DNA from: Byssothecium circinans | Lineage: Eukaryota; Ascomycota; Dothideomycetes; Pleosporales; Massarinaceae | Length of the DNA: 64,000 nucleotides | Direction: 5' to 3' | Assembly: GCA_010015675.1 (NCBI GenBank) | Contig: ML977041.1 | Span: 56,962 to 120,961 of the forward strand | Shown here: piece after piece, positions 12,367 to 24,164 of the stretch | Layout of the letters: each line of letters opens with the position of its first letter | Position numbering within the stretch: position 1 is the first letter of the stretch | Notes under the pieces: generated by a model | Seen by the model: only the letters and a program-made list of their open reading frames with translations | The model's database searches: none | Told to the model about the DNA's origin: nothing | Program-made: the position numbers and the translations under genes

Positions 12367-12832
12367 TGGAGAAATGGCTCGAAGGTGCTCGTTGATGATA
12401 GATTTTTGGTGTTGAGTCAGCGCGGAGTATAGATGGTTTGTACGGCGGCCGATAACGGCCAAAACTAATTTTCAGAAGCGAACCCGTAAGAGCTAAATTG
12501 TATATTTACTAAAAAATTACAAATTTCCGTCGATACTCTACCCTTAATTTTCTCCTACTAGCTACTACCACACCAATTAACTAGTATCCATAGGCTGTAT
12601 CTTTACTCTTGTGCAAATTTAGGCAACAGCGTCGCCGTGAGGCTTAAGTCAGGAACGGCCATTGGTTGGCGGAATACTGCCGAAGTCTCTCCGCGCGAAT
12701 GCCCCAAGAGACACTCTTCTTCACGAGTAGCCTTCCTTTCGAGGGCTGAACCATACCACACAACATTCATGCAGTGGAAAAACAACAGCCTCACAGCCGA
12801 CCTTCTGCGACCGAGCAAGCGACAATCGTTGA
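12367..12832. other. intergenic, no gene seen
   Basis: A divergent interval between the WDR6-like gene start and the interrupted gene to the right. It holds an AT-rich stretch (about 12470-12600) and a 10-bp direct repeat, gacaatcgtt, at 12821-12840 plus a partial third copy. No gene was recognised. Confidence 0.5.
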
Positions 12833-14686
12833 CAATCGTTGACAATCCTCGCTCACTCCCGGCAAACATGGGCCACTGTGCTTGCTGCAGCCCGCCCTGC
12901 GACGCTTCTCCCGCAATCCAGCAGCAACATCGGCAATCTTCTAAATCGAACACCTTCTTTACCTGACGAACAAAAAGTCAAGGACGTTGTCGAAGGTGCT
13001 GTGTTGTCCTTGGAAGGATATTCACAGTGGAAAATCACCTCCTCTCGATGCTGCGATCTCACTTCAAAACTCAAAACCTCCCCCCGCCAGAGGGTCAATA
13101 TCGGTGTGACCCATCCCACTTTCTGCAACATTTCAGATGAGTTTTTTCCGGCTTGGAGCGGCTTCGAACATCTCCCGAACTGCGCATCCGGTGGTAACTA
13201 TCTCGCCGCGTTCGTCTTAGGCTGGTCGTATATTCTTTCCGCTCGACTTATTGAACTGCGCAAGAAGACGGAAGATGATAAAATTATCTATACCGATAAG
13301 AAAGCGACATACCATTGCGATGACACAGCCCTGCCCTGTGACGGTTTTACGATCCCGATTGGCAACGCGGATGCGAACGAGTGCCGATGGTGGGCAGCGA
13401 TTCTTGCGGGAGATTGTGGTTGGCGAGCAATTCTAAACCGCTCTGGCGGAGCGTACTATCCTCCGTGGGCATGCCACTTGAATCCTAAAGCACGATTCAA
13501 TATCCGGTACGAAGGAACCTCCCATCTATCATCAGGTGTGACGCATCCACCGTCTTCTGGTGAAGCCCAGCAATATCTTTGTAATTTCGCCAGGTTGCAC
13601 AACGCCTACGATCAACTTGTAGCTGCCTTTGCTGGGGCATTAACTATACCTAGTCAGGTTAGGTTTGGAGCGCCAGTCACACTCCCTAAGCCGAAGGTCA
13701 TGACACACACCAGAAAACCAGGATCGATTTGTGGCACATATATCCCATCAACGGATCAGCTTCCTCATGTCATGTTACTGTCATGCATCCCTAATGTGTT
13801 GCCTTCATGTTTGTTCGGCTGTTTTTGGAACCCGGGCGTGCATTGCAACGTAGCTAGCGAATGGCTCCATCCGATCTTGGGGGAAATATTACCACCACTT
13901 ATCCAGGAGAAGAAGTACGGAGTCATTATCAGAATGATGGCTGCTCGCTAGCCAAGTTCAGCGCCGCTGTGGTTGGGCTCAGCAATAACCGGAATGCTAC
14001 CGAGAATACAATCCATCCTATCCAGTTTTATGCCGCCCGGTTGCCCCGAAGCAACTGTGTGGACGAACTGCTGTCAATCATTTATGGACTCGGCTTTCCA
14101 CAAAGAGCGACGAATCTCGGATCATGCCACACTAGGAAAAGTCATCTGTCGTGAGGATGAGTTCCGCCTCCTGTACCTAACCGACATTGAGTCCGACCGT
14201 TATGGAATGCTGCCCCTCAGCCCTTATCCTCCTTTTGGGATGGTCAAACTTAACGAAACTGCGCTTGAAGTTCGATTGCACGCATTCTGTGGCCACCAGC
14301 TTGATTACAGCCACTGGGTTTGGCGGAACCATGACCGGCCGGATCTAATCGATCCTGGTATCTCACGTTCAGCATGCCCCCGTTCTCACGAGCAAAATCA
14401 TAGTAGGGGGTCTATTGCGATTACCAGAATATGTCAGTTCTTATTACGGCTCCGAAGAAAGTCATACACTTTTTGGCATCTGCTTTTTGGTTTATTATGG
14501 CCCCTAGGCAAAGCTCTTCCGTGTGAGAAACTATCCGAAATTGCGACTCGAAATATCTTCTCCTGGACGTTCTTCTCCAACGGTGTGAGACCGGATGAGA
14601 TGCCAATGTGGAGACATGAATGGCTTAGTATTTTACTGGACCATGAATCGGATGATGAAAATATGTCAGTCACATCAAGTGAGTGA
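12833..14686 (+). pseudogene. fungal protein of unknown family, interrupted by TAG
   Basis: A long frame of about 617 codons runs from 12833 to TGA 14684-14686, broken only by TAG at 13949-13951. Both halves are in the same frame and look coding throughout (RVNIGVTHPTF, WNPGVHCNVASEWLHP, then after the stop LGKVICREDEFRLLYLTDIE and LEVRLHAFCGHQLDYSHWVW). I recognise the style of a Pezizomycotina family of unknown function but no catalytic motif. The TAG could come from CAG by C-to-T change in a CpA context, the RIP signature. The 5' end is also defective: a TGA lies at 12830-12832 and no ATG exists in this frame for several hundred codons, so an upstream exon or a frameshift is needed. No plausible intron spans the TAG. 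Probably a recent pseudogene or a strain allele. Confidence 0.6.
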
Positions 14687-14937
14687 GCGTAGTCCGGTCA
14701 GATTTCGTTTCGAATGATCCAGTCTATGCCGCAGATGCACATCTTTGTACCTCAGCGAGCCCGGCATATGGCGGAATAATGTATGACTCAGTGAGGAAAG
14801 AGATCAAGCACAGTAATGTCCATTCCTGGGTCGACAGACGCACCCTACGAGACAAATACACGGTTTAGGCCTTGCAGTCTCTCTTCTCGCAAGCCTATAA
14901 AGATATAGTCAATGCATCACTGTTCGCACATGTCCCT

Positions 14938-15490
14938 TTAATGCACCATCCCGCTTTCGTGCATATTATAGGTATTCTCCGCCAGTGTATTGAGCCGTTG
15001 TCGAGTCTGCTCATAGAGCTCTAGGAACGCACGCATTTGTTCAACGGTGGCTGCCTCAGCTCTATGAGCCTCGAGCTTCCGGCTGATGACTGGGGCGACG
15101 CGTGGTTGGCGCTTGATAAAGAGTGAAGCCAGAGCTTGCTAACAAGCTAATCGTCACTTCATACGCAGGATTCGATCCGCCATTTCTCGCGCGCGAGCGT
15201 GTAGAGGAGGATTGCTGCGAGCATCTTCTTCAAGAATCCAGTTCACAAGGAAACCCTCCTGTAGAGGAGTCAATCGCTGCTGGCGTGGCGTGTCTGCTCG
15301 TACCGCTGAGACGCGTTGATAGAGTAGACTGAGGGATGCTGTACGCCTTTGCTGCAGCCCGTTGGCCAGCATAAAGGCCAGCGATTAAATCGCTAATAGC
15401 TAATTTGAAGGCATATTCGTGGGCGTCCAAATTGAGGAGTGCTGTTGAAAGAGAGGGCGTCTTCTGGGTGGGTGTTGCATTTTGGTGGGG
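14938..15490 (-). mobile_element. degraded pogo/Fot1-type transposase fragment
   Basis: On the minus strand a CENP-B/Psq-type helix-turn-helix reads AISDLIAGLYAGQRAAAKAY and QSTLSTRLSG, then shifts by one base (near 15295-15302). It continues LTPLQEGFLVNWILEEDARS and AREMADRILRM, as in pogo-family N-termini. After a stop near 15154 the homology resumes with FIKRQPRVAPVISRKLEAHR and ends at NTYNMHESG, where pogo transposases have the first catalytic Asp. Here that position is His, and a stop follows at 14938. The rest of the DDE domain is missing. This is a dead, truncated Tc1/mariner-superfamily (pogo) copy. No terminal inverted repeats were found. Confidence 0.75.
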
Positions 15491-15635
15491 TGCTCAGCTA
15501 ATCAATGATGGTACGCCACGCGCCTCCCCCGCTCCTAAAAAATCTACGAACAACACAATTGTTTCTTCCCGACTCGACGTCCCACGCTCTAATATCAACC
15601 TCTAGCAAACTAGAGCAGCGAGAAGAACCGTCGAT

Positions 15636-16259
15636 ATGTCCGTGGGGCCAGCCGCCGCAAACTTCAATGCTGAAGAGGCCGACAATTTCGAGGATGTACG
15701 TTCAACCTCCGCTCGAACAAGATGCCATGCTAACGGAAGGCCAGATCGAGAAGCAGTTCGCCGTCAAGGGTTAGTTTCCACTTGCTTGTGCAATTTCTTT
15801 TTAAATTTTTTTATATCTCGGCTGACCTGTTCACAGTCGTCCAGCACGTTGAGACATACTGGAACATCCTCGAGAAAGTCCCCGGTTCCAAGCTCCGCCT
15901 CACCAAACTCGACGACGAGATCTACGAACACTTCAAGAAGGAGTTCCCCGACTTCGACGCATCTGCCACCATCGACGAGGATGAAATGAAGAGCAAGGAA
16001 GGCAAGGAGCGATGGCGGAACTTCATCAACCAGTACGAGAATAAGGTGGACGACTACAATTTTGGTACCGTGCTACGCGCGAGCCCGAAAACCGAGTACG
16101 ATCAAGAAGGTACTATTTTCGCGGTACGCATGCAGTTCTATGCTGTCGAAATTGCTCGGTAAGTTGGTCGGCAGCTTCTTTGTGGATACATGGCTGACAA
16201 AGAACAGGAATCGCGAGGGTCTGAACGATTGGGTGTACGAGAATGCCCAGAAGAAATGA
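15636..16259 (+). CDS. PBDC1/Ypl225w-type eEF1A chaperone
   Basis: A 152-residue protein matching the PBDC1 family (yeast Ypl225w), a dedicated co-translational chaperone for eEF1A. Exons are 15636-15695, 15745-15769, 15837-16158 and 16208-16259; introns of 49, 67 and 49 nt have clear CTAAC/CTGAC branch sites. The spliced product contains FNAEEADNFEDIEKQFAVK, then VETYWNILEKVPGSKLRLTK, LDDEIYEHFKKEFPDF, KERWRNFINQYENKVDDYNF and FYAVEIARNREGLNDWVY, which cover the whole family domain. The second exon is only 25 nt. It should be cytosolic and act at ribosomes translating elongation factor 1A. Confidence 0.92.
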
Positions 16260-16891
16260 GTTCACAGTCAAGCTATTACTGGAGCCTTCACCCTACAAAG
16301 CTTCTAGGAGACTATGACACGGTGAATTTATCGAATCTACGCCAACATGCTAATTAGTCCGCCTAGCGCCCAACTCTAATCCACGTATTGGTCCTTCCGT
16401 ACGCTTTCGAGTTTGCTCTTTTTTTTTTGTCTGCGATTTTAGTACGATACCAAAGCCGAGCAGATTCGCGGCGGCCTATCTCTCCGGCGATAGAAGGAAT
16501 ACGGCGGTGCTTCAAGTGTAGGATAGGTAAAGCAAAGATTAGAATATGATACCCCTCTTCAACTTGAAAGCACAGGGTTGTTAGTCGAAGGTGCGGTTGG
16601 GCAGATACGAGAGTGTGGATCCAGAGTATTAACAACAGCAATCCAGCTGGCTGGCTACCTAACGAAAATTACGTTCGTGGAAATTGACAATGACCGCTGT
16701 GATGGTCGAGAACAATAACAATGGCAAACAAAGTCATCGCGTAACATGTATACACTAGTCCGCATTCGGCAATCTTTCTCTCTCTCTACATCAACTACAT
16801 TTTTCTTGTCTGTCTAACCTCGCGCAGATAATCCCCATCACTCGTTTCTTCTATACCTTGGCGAGTCTTCTGACTCTACCCTGCCGGTGCG
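16260..16891 (+). promoter_or_regulatory. intergenic, promoter region of the ABC exporter
   Basis: No gene was seen. A pyrimidine-rich tract (tctttctctctctct, 16773-16787) about 100 bp before the ATG resembles the CT-rich core promoter elements of filamentous fungi. That role is inference from position. Confidence 0.35.
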
Positions 16892-19800
16892 ATGGCAAAA
16901 TCCCCTGTTTCTACCTATACCGACGAACCAGAGAGGAGGACTATTCACGACGAGGAAGAGCACGACATTATTCGGAGAGCAGGTTGGAAAGCTCTCTTTA
17001 GCTTCACAACCAGGAAGCATGTACCGGTCTTCTCAGTCGCATTCTTCGCCGCCTTCATCTCGGCTCTGACGAATCCTGCCATCGCCATTGTGTTTGGATC
17101 ATTGTTTCGACAATTTACGGACTACGGTGCGGGGAAAACTACAGCTTCCGAGTTCCTCCATAATGTTGGGAAGTGGTGCACCTATTTGGCAGCTTTTGGC
17201 GGTCTCAGCTGGCTCAGCAACAGCATCTACTTCATATCGTTCTTAATATTTGGGGAGCTCCAAGCCCACAGTGCAAGGGATATGATCTTCAATGCCATGT
17301 TGCAAAAGGATATGGCGTGGTATGATACGCGAAATACTGGAATCGCCGCATTACTTCCTTCCGTACAGATGTAAGTTGCTATTCGCCTCGCGAGTTGCTC
17401 ATCTTGCTAACCATTGCCAGGCATATTCGCGACCTACAGATGTCCACATCCCAGCCATTCGGTGAGGCTGTCCAATGCATCTTCACCTCCTTCGCGTCAT
17501 TAGGTCTTGCTCTATACTCCTCATGGAATTTGACTCTCGTAATCATCTCCTCCGTGCCCATCGTTTTCGTCGTCATGGGCTTCCTATCTAAGGTCCTGGA
17601 TAAACGTGCCCACGAACAGAGCGACATGCTTCGACAAGCTTTAGCATTGGTCACGAACATCATTCGCAACATAGAGACGGTGAAATACTTCAACGGAGAG
17701 CACTTTGAGCACCAACGATACTCGAACGCGATCGCTAGGTCTGGTGGAGCGTACAAAAAGCAGGCGAACATCCGGGGGTTGCAATTGGGAATTACACAGT
17801 TCTTCACACAGAGCATATTTGTTCAAGGGTTCTGGTATGGTAGCTATCTGGCTATGAAAGGGGACAAAAATGCTGGGCAGGTCCTCACAACATTCTGGGC
17901 GACATTGATGACGGTGCATGCCATCACAGCGTTTCTGCCGCAATTCATTGTTTTGCAAAAAGGAAGGGTGGCTGGGGCTCGGTTGAGGGCGCTGGTAGCC
18001 CAGATGACCAATGACACTTCGGAAATTGAAAATAAGGGCGAGTTCAAACCACAGCGAGTGTTTGGAGACATCGAGTTCAGAGACGCAAGTACTCCTTTGT
18101 GTCTACAGCACGTGCGGGGCTAACTTCACAGGTCCAATTTTCGTACCCATCTCGAGTCAATCAGATCGCTCTACGTCAGGTATTCCTATCTTTCCCCGCC
18201 GGTCACACTACATTCGTCATTGGTAGGAGTGGATCCGGAAAGAGCACGCTCGGTCAGCTCCTAGTGCGGTTTTACCAACCTACTTCAGGCCGAATCCATC
18301 TCGACGGGATTCCAATCGAAGACTTAGACGTGAGATGGCTCCGCGAGCAGATCACTTTGGTTGAACAACACAGTGTGCTCTTCCACGACACAATCCGCTG
18401 CAATATCGCACTAGGGAGGAAGGACCAAAATGCCTGCCAGAAGGAGATTCGGGAGGCATCAATCTTTGCTATGCTACAGCAAATGATTCAAGATCTCCCC
18501 GATGGCATGGACACTCAGCTGGGGATGCAGGGAAACAGTTTGAGCGGCGGTCAGAGGCAGCGATTGGCTTTGGCACGAGCGAAACTGCGGGATACTCCAA
18601 TACTCATCCTAGATGAGTCGACGAGCGCGCTCGACTACATTACCAGATCTGCAATCATTAGCGCTATACGAGAATGGCGGCAGGGCAAGACAACGATTAT
18701 CATCACACACGACATTTCACAGATTCTGTCGGAAGACTATGTGTATGTAATGGACAAGGCCGAGGTAGTACAACAAGGCGTGAGGAAGGATATGGAGGAA
18801 GAATTTAATTCTCCTTTCCAGACGTTCTACAATTTACAGAATGACGAGGCTTCGGACGAGGAAGATAATTTTGATGAAACTGACGACATCATGTCGCTGT
18901 ACGCAGCATCGTGGGATAATCCCCAAAAATCTCGCCCTTCGTCTACCGCCTTCTTCCGACAATCATTGCTCTTCTCTCCCTTCATGAGCCCGGATCAGCT
19001 GAACGAGTCGACACATGTGCAACTTCGAGAACAGCCTAAAAGACAATCACAGGAAGAGAGAGAAGATGGACTTATAGAAAGAGGAGCAAAGCCGATTCCA
19101 GCTTCGAGGTTGGATAGTTATGACGCGATGATCACCGTGGGAAGGCCGACGTCCCTTGCGATAACACCCGCCACTACCTACCCTCGCCCAATGTCTACCG
19201 TCTATCCACGGGCCATGTCCGTTGCGAGGCCACTATCCACAAATCCTCGAGAACTACCGGCCCTGAAGGATTCCAACACCGATCCCTCGTTCCGCGAGAG
19301 GTTTCGCGCGAAAATGAGAAATCGGAAAACGCGTCATCAAGCAACTGAGCTGTCTCCCAGAACGGTACCACCTCTGCAAATTTTGGAGATTCTTCGATCT
19401 GTCTGGCCATTGGTGCCCTGGTCATCACGCTTTGCGCTTGTTGCGGCTGTTCTATGCGCCCTAATACACGCAGCAGCAACGCCAGTATTTGCCTACATCT
19501 TCTCCAAGCTTCTCGAGACGTTCTATGCCACTGAGAACCAGCAAAAGCGAGCCATGACATTCGCACTCGCCATCCTAGCCATCTCCATTCTCGACGGCTT
19601 AGCTACGTATGCGTGGAATGCTTTGTTCGACATCGTTGCGCAAACCTGGGCGAACGCTCTAAAGGCAGAGGCCATGAAACGCATTCTCATGCAGCCGCGA
19701 GAATTCTTCGATCAAGAAGAGAACAGCGTTTCACGACTAGCAGAATGTCTCGACCAATTCGCAGAAGAAGCACGAAACCTCCCCGGACGCTTCTGCGGCA

Positions 19801-21305
19801 TCTTAATCGTTATGGTCTTCACCATGACCATCGCGCTCATCTGGAGCATGGTAATCAACTGGCGCCTCACCCTTCTATCCCTGGGCGGCCTCGTCTGCAT
19901 GTTCTGCATCACCAAGACGTACAACTCCGTCAGCCACCGCTGGGAGCGTTTCGCCAACGAAGCCGACGAAATCACTGGCCAAGTCCTCCACGAAACCTTC
20001 GTCAACATCCGCACAGTTCGCTGCCTTGTCCTCGAAGAATACTTCCGTAAAAAGTTCAGAAACGCAACGTCGAACTCGCTCCGCATCGGCACAAAGCGAT
20101 CCATATACTCAGGATCCATCTTCGGACTCAATTTCGCCAGTGCACCTCTCGTTGCCGCCCTCCTCTTCTTTTGGGGCGGCTTCATCGTATCAAAGGGTTA
20201 CTACACACCCATAGGCTTCATAGAAGCCTTTGCCATCCTCATGCTAAGCGTGTCCCACGTCGCCGTAGTCGGCAACTACATCCCCCAAATCAACGTCTCC
20301 CGAGACGCAGGCTCCCGCCTCATCCGCCTCACCCGCCTCCCGCAAGACTCGCACGAACTAAGCGGAACCCAACAACTCTTCAGCGCAGGCGACATCACAC
20401 TCTCCAACCTCTCCTTCACCTATACCTCCCGACCCGACCACCCCGTCCTCCAAGACGTTTCCTTCACCATCCCCCGGGGAAGCTGCACCGCCATCGTGGG
20501 TACCTCCGGATCTGGAAAATCCACAATCGCAGCGCTCCTCCTCAAACTCTACGAAACCCCACCCTCCACCACCTCGTCCATCGACTCTTCCTCTCCCACC
20601 AAACACCCCTACAACCACCCAATCACAATATCCAATCTTCCCCTCCCGCGCCTCCACACGCACACCCTCCGCACCCGCATCGCTCTCGTCTCGCAAACCC
20701 CCATCCTCTTCCCCGGCACAATCGCCGAAAACATAATCTACGGGCTCAGTCCCTCCAGCCACCTCACCACCACCACCAACATCCGGCACGCCGCCACCGC
20801 CGCCGGCGCCGCGGAATTCATCGACTCGTTACCGCAGGGCTACCGCACCGTGGTCGGCGACGGCGGAACGGGTCTGTCGGGCGGCCAGGCCCAGCGCATC
20901 GCGATTGCGCGCGCGCTAATCCGTGATCCGGATATCTTGGTGCTGGACGAAGCCACGTCCGCGCTGGACAGGGAGTCTGCGGGGGTTGTGAGGGATACGG
21001 TTAAGAGGTTGGTTGGGGAGTGTAAGAGGTCGAGTCGGCAGTTTGCGCAGGATCTGTCAGGCGGTGGCAGTTATTTGAGTGGCGTTGGTGTGGGAGTTGG
21101 GGCAGGCGCAGGGGAGAGAACGAGTATGCTGGGCAGGAAACCGATGACGGTGATTATCATCACGCATGCGAGGGAGATGATGGCGATTGCGGAACATGTT
21201 GTTATGTTGGATAAGGGGCGGGTTGTGGATGAGGGAGGGTTTGATGAGTTGAAGAGGAAGAGGGGGCCGTTTTCGCGGTTGTTGAGGGGGGAGAGGGGGG
21301 AGTAG
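16892..21305 (+). CDS. STE6: full-size ABCB transporter, Ste6-like a-pheromone exporter
   Basis: A 1438-residue transporter with the order TMD1-NBD1-TMD2-NBD2, like the fungal Ste6 exporter of farnesylated a-factor. Exons are 16892-17370, 17421-18084 and 18132-21305. NBD1 has Walker A GRSGSGKST (about 413), signature LSGGQRQRLALARA (about 517), Walker B ILILDES and H-loop IIITHD. NBD2 has GTSGSGKST (about 1170), LSGGQAQRIAIARA (about 1295), ILVLDEA and ITHAREM. All ATPase motifs look functional. Intron 2 (18085-18131) is a GC-AG intron with donor gcaagt and branch ctaac; only this splice gives the conserved FRDVQFSYPSR. NBD2 carries a Ser/Thr/Pro-rich insertion after Walker A and a Gly/Val-rich insertion after Walker B. 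The linker between the halves is Ser/Pro-rich. The substrate is inferred from family; a multidrug or other lipopeptide exporter is possible. Confidence 0.88.
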
Positions 21306-21914
21306 GCGGAAGATGTATGTGAGGTAGGGTGGGGGACTGGCGTGGAGAGGGTGCGTGGTTTGGTTTGTTTCGGTTTTTTTTGTACGTGGTTTAGGTTTTC
21401 GTATTGCGAGAGAATGTAATGCGATTGTTTTTCACGCCAGTTCTTGCTAGTACAGGAAATGAATAGGTTGAGTGCTTTCAAATATTGACTTGGTGAAATT
21501 CTAATCAGCCAACCTCAGCTCAACGCTTCACGTAACCCACAGTTACCCAAGTCTAAAACTCTTGGAAAGACAAAGGACCAAGGGTCTTGCTCTTGTAGAC
21601 ACCCTGTGCCGTTAGAGCAGAAATCATTTCGTGGAGTCGGGCCTCCGCATAATCAGTAAAATCTGTAAAGTCGATGAGCACATTAACCGTTGAATCCAGA
21701 ATGAGGAAGACCTCGGAAACCCAAGGGTTTGCTTAAGCTGCGGAGATTTCTACACCGGCCCAACTAGACTAGGTATATATACACTTGCATGTAGGTTCCA
21801 ACGCTGTAGATAATTGCACTCGAATCTGTCCCGTATCGCATTACCCTATCTTTATAATCAAATAATTTCGTCCCTCCACGCCCTCTTCTTCTGCTCTCAG
21901 AAAAACCTTGGAAA
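21306..21914. other. intergenic, no gene seen
   Basis: The 3' flank of the ABC exporter and the upstream region of the small secreted-protein gene. No domain or RNA gene was recognised. Confidence 0.4.
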
Positions 21915-22180
21915 ATGAAACTGTCTATAACACTTGCCGCCCTGCTTGTTGGATTTGCGGTTGGACAAACCGCATATGTAAGGAAGCTTCTCTGCTCCAA
22001 AGCACGGATTATAATTTGAAACAGTTGTGTGAGACGGTCTGGATCTTTGCTATCAAACGAATCGCCGAAGCGGGAGACGTGTGGGAATACATTGATCCTA
22101 ATCAACCACATCATCCTCTTCACAAGCCTGAGAGGCCTATTCGGCCAGCGCCTACCATGTATCGTTGCCAAGTCGATTAG
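21915..22180 (+). CDS. small putative secreted protein (72 aa)
   Basis: ATG 21915 opens a classical signal peptide, MKLSITLAALLVGFAVGQ, with a likely cleavage after GQ. The exon (21915-21977) is followed by a 47-nt intron (gtaagg to acag, 21978-22024) and exon 22025-22180. The spliced protein has 72 residues and a mature part of about 54, with only two cysteines (LCETVW and YRCQVD), a dibasic KR, and a His/Pro-rich middle. Without splicing the frame ends after 35 codons. I recognise no family. Size and signal peptide fit a secreted peptide or effector-like protein. The intron branch site is weak, so the model is moderate. The gene lies just downstream of the Ste6-like exporter and is co-oriented with it. 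Confidence 0.5.
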
Positions 22181-22251
22181 AGGAGAAAGGTTAAATCATA
22201 TATAAGAAACAATGCATTCCTAAAGCTCCTTGTATTTTCTCGGGCTACTTT

Positions 22252-23097
22252 CTATTTGGTAGCAACAGCAACCCACGCCTCCATCACACAACCCACTTTC
22301 GCGCCATCCGTAATGCAGAACTTATCCCCTTGCACATCAACGACTTCCGAGATCAAACCGGGCAGTTTCCCCCTCTCCTCATCCGTCCAGTTCCTCGCCG
22401 TCAACACCCCCAAATTCTCAAGCAACACAACCTTAAAGTCTTCCCTGTCCTTTCCCCACAAGCCCTCCCGAACCATGCTACACTCAACATGCCCGAACCC
22501 TCCGTCCTTCAGCGTCTTCTCCAACAATGCCGGGTCACACCACGGTTCCATAAGCGGCAGCTCCGGAAGCGGGTTCGCAGGCTTGACCCGGCCCTGAATC
22601 TCCCAGAGAATCGGCTTGAATCCGAAAGTCTTCCACACCGTAACGACGGCCGTCCCACCCGGCTTCAGCGTCCGATAGATCTGCTTAGCGCCCGCGACGG
22701 GATCCGGGAGGAAGAAAATTCCAAAATTGGTGATGCTCGCATCGAACGTGTCATCCGCGAAGGTAAGCGTCTGCGCGTCCTCCACCCTCACTTCCTTGAC
22801 CTGCATCTGCAGCTCGGGCTTCGTCGCGATGATGGCTTGGAAAGATTGTACCATAGCCGGAACTGCATCGGCGGCGAAGATCTCCGCTACGGGGAATTTT
22901 TTTAAGAGCTCTTCTGAGGCTGCGCCCGTGCCGCAGGCGTTGTCGAGGACGGTGCCGCCGGAGGATGGGAAGGCCTTGAGGTGTTCGGAGAGATGGGAGG
23001 CGACGGCGCGGCAAGCGTGGCCGATTCGATGCTCGTAGACTTCGATTACTGCGGTGAAGCCTGCGAGGCCTTCTTTGGCGCTGACTGGGGCGGTCAT
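22252..23097 (-). CDS. class I SAM-dependent methyltransferase
   Basis: A complete single-exon, 281-residue protein of the UbiE/Methyltransf_11/25 type. The SAM-binding motif I is TVLDNACGTGAAS (residues 49-61). Motif II-like acidic EIFAADAVPAM follows, and a post-motif RTLKPGGTAVVTVW marks the fifth strand. It is similar to the fungal LaeA-unrelated small methyltransferases found beside metabolic genes. There is no targeting signal, so it is probably cytosolic. The acceptor substrate cannot be inferred from sequence. The neighbour on the other strand is the small secreted-protein gene (convergent, 71 bp apart). Confidence 0.88.
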   Translation of the reverse strand: MTAPVSAKEGLAGFTAVIEVYEHRIGHACRAVASHLSEHLKAFPSSGGTVLDNACGTGAASEELLKKFPVAEIFAADAVPAMVQSFQAIIATKPELQMQVKEVRVEDAQTLTFADDTFDASITNFGIFFLPDPVAGAKQIYRTLKPGGTAVVTVWKTFGFKPILWEIQGRVKPANPLPELPLMEPWCDPALLEKTLKDGGFGHVECSMVREGLWGKDREDFKVVLLENLGVLTARNWTDEERGKLPGLISEVVDVQGDKFCITDGAKVGCVMEAWVAVATK

Positions 23098-24131
23098 TGT
23101 GGAGTTGGGAACGGGAGGGAGGGGGATGTGAGAAGAGATTGGTGCGAAGGAGTTGATGAGATGTAGGTTTAGGGGGATTCAATAAGTCGAAAGTATGCGG
23201 ATGAGTTTGAGCAGGAATGCACGGCGTGGTGATGAGGGCGTGAATAATGTCACGTGATCGTCGAGCTTACAGCGGCGTAGTTGCACGTTGCGTCCTTTAG
23301 TCAGGAAACCGGACGGTTATCTGTCCGACTCGCCGCCGCCAATACTTGAGAGTAAGAAGCCCGAGACCGGGGAGAATAATCCATAAACGGGTCATTGGCT
23401 CTTGACTTCTAACACATTCCCCTGCCTGGATGCATATGACCGAAGGTGCCATCAAGCCAACAACTGCAAGCCCACCGCACTGGATATACGAGATAATTCC
23501 TCCACCATGTTCCTAGGGAGTAATTAATCGACACTGGTGAGTTGAATTGCTGTCAGAGATATACAAAACTATCCGAGATCATGACGGTCGGCGCCGGTAT
23601 AGCTCCAGTGAGCCTTCGATGTTCATACATTAACAAGCTCCTGTCTATAGACTACAGCAGCACTCCTCACAAGTCCATTCGTCGGCCATCTGTTATGTTA
23701 TACTCCACCCAACAGTGCTTGCCCCAGATTCCAACGTCCCCGTACTATGATATGGTATAAAGGAAGAACAATTGCTATCTACTCAAGTGCTATTTCCGAT
23801 GGCATATCTACCAACGGCCCTTAAAGATCCTTCACATCGGAGCGCCAAACACCTTCAGACCTATTTCCAGTCTCCCAAGATATCAAGCATGGTATCTGTG
23901 AGAAAATGCTAACGATACCTCAACTCATGTGATCCTGTAATCGCACTTCAATTCATTATTCAAATTTAATCAAGATGCTGCTGCTGCCGGTAGACCAGCT
24001 GTCTGATACGTAAACCTTTACTACACCATACAGCGAGGCTATAACTTAAGCCATGTGTTGTATATGTAGTACTTCTGTTTCAGCAACTAACCCACGAAAT
24101 CCTTGCAGGCCGTTTTTCCTCCTCCTCCACC

Positions 24132-24164
<33 letters not shown>

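Noticed and set aside
20171..20926. 251-codon alternate-frame open frame inside the ABC exporter
   Set aside because: It overlaps the second nucleotide-binding domain, which has intact catalytic motifs; the alternate frame is only a shadow rich in Pro, His and Arg.
22166..22180. C-terminal CQVD of the small secreted protein as a CaaX prenylation box, suggesting an a-type pheromone next to Ste6
   Set aside because: Gln and Asp at the a1 and X positions do not fit known prenylation sites, and an a-factor precursor would lack a signal peptide.
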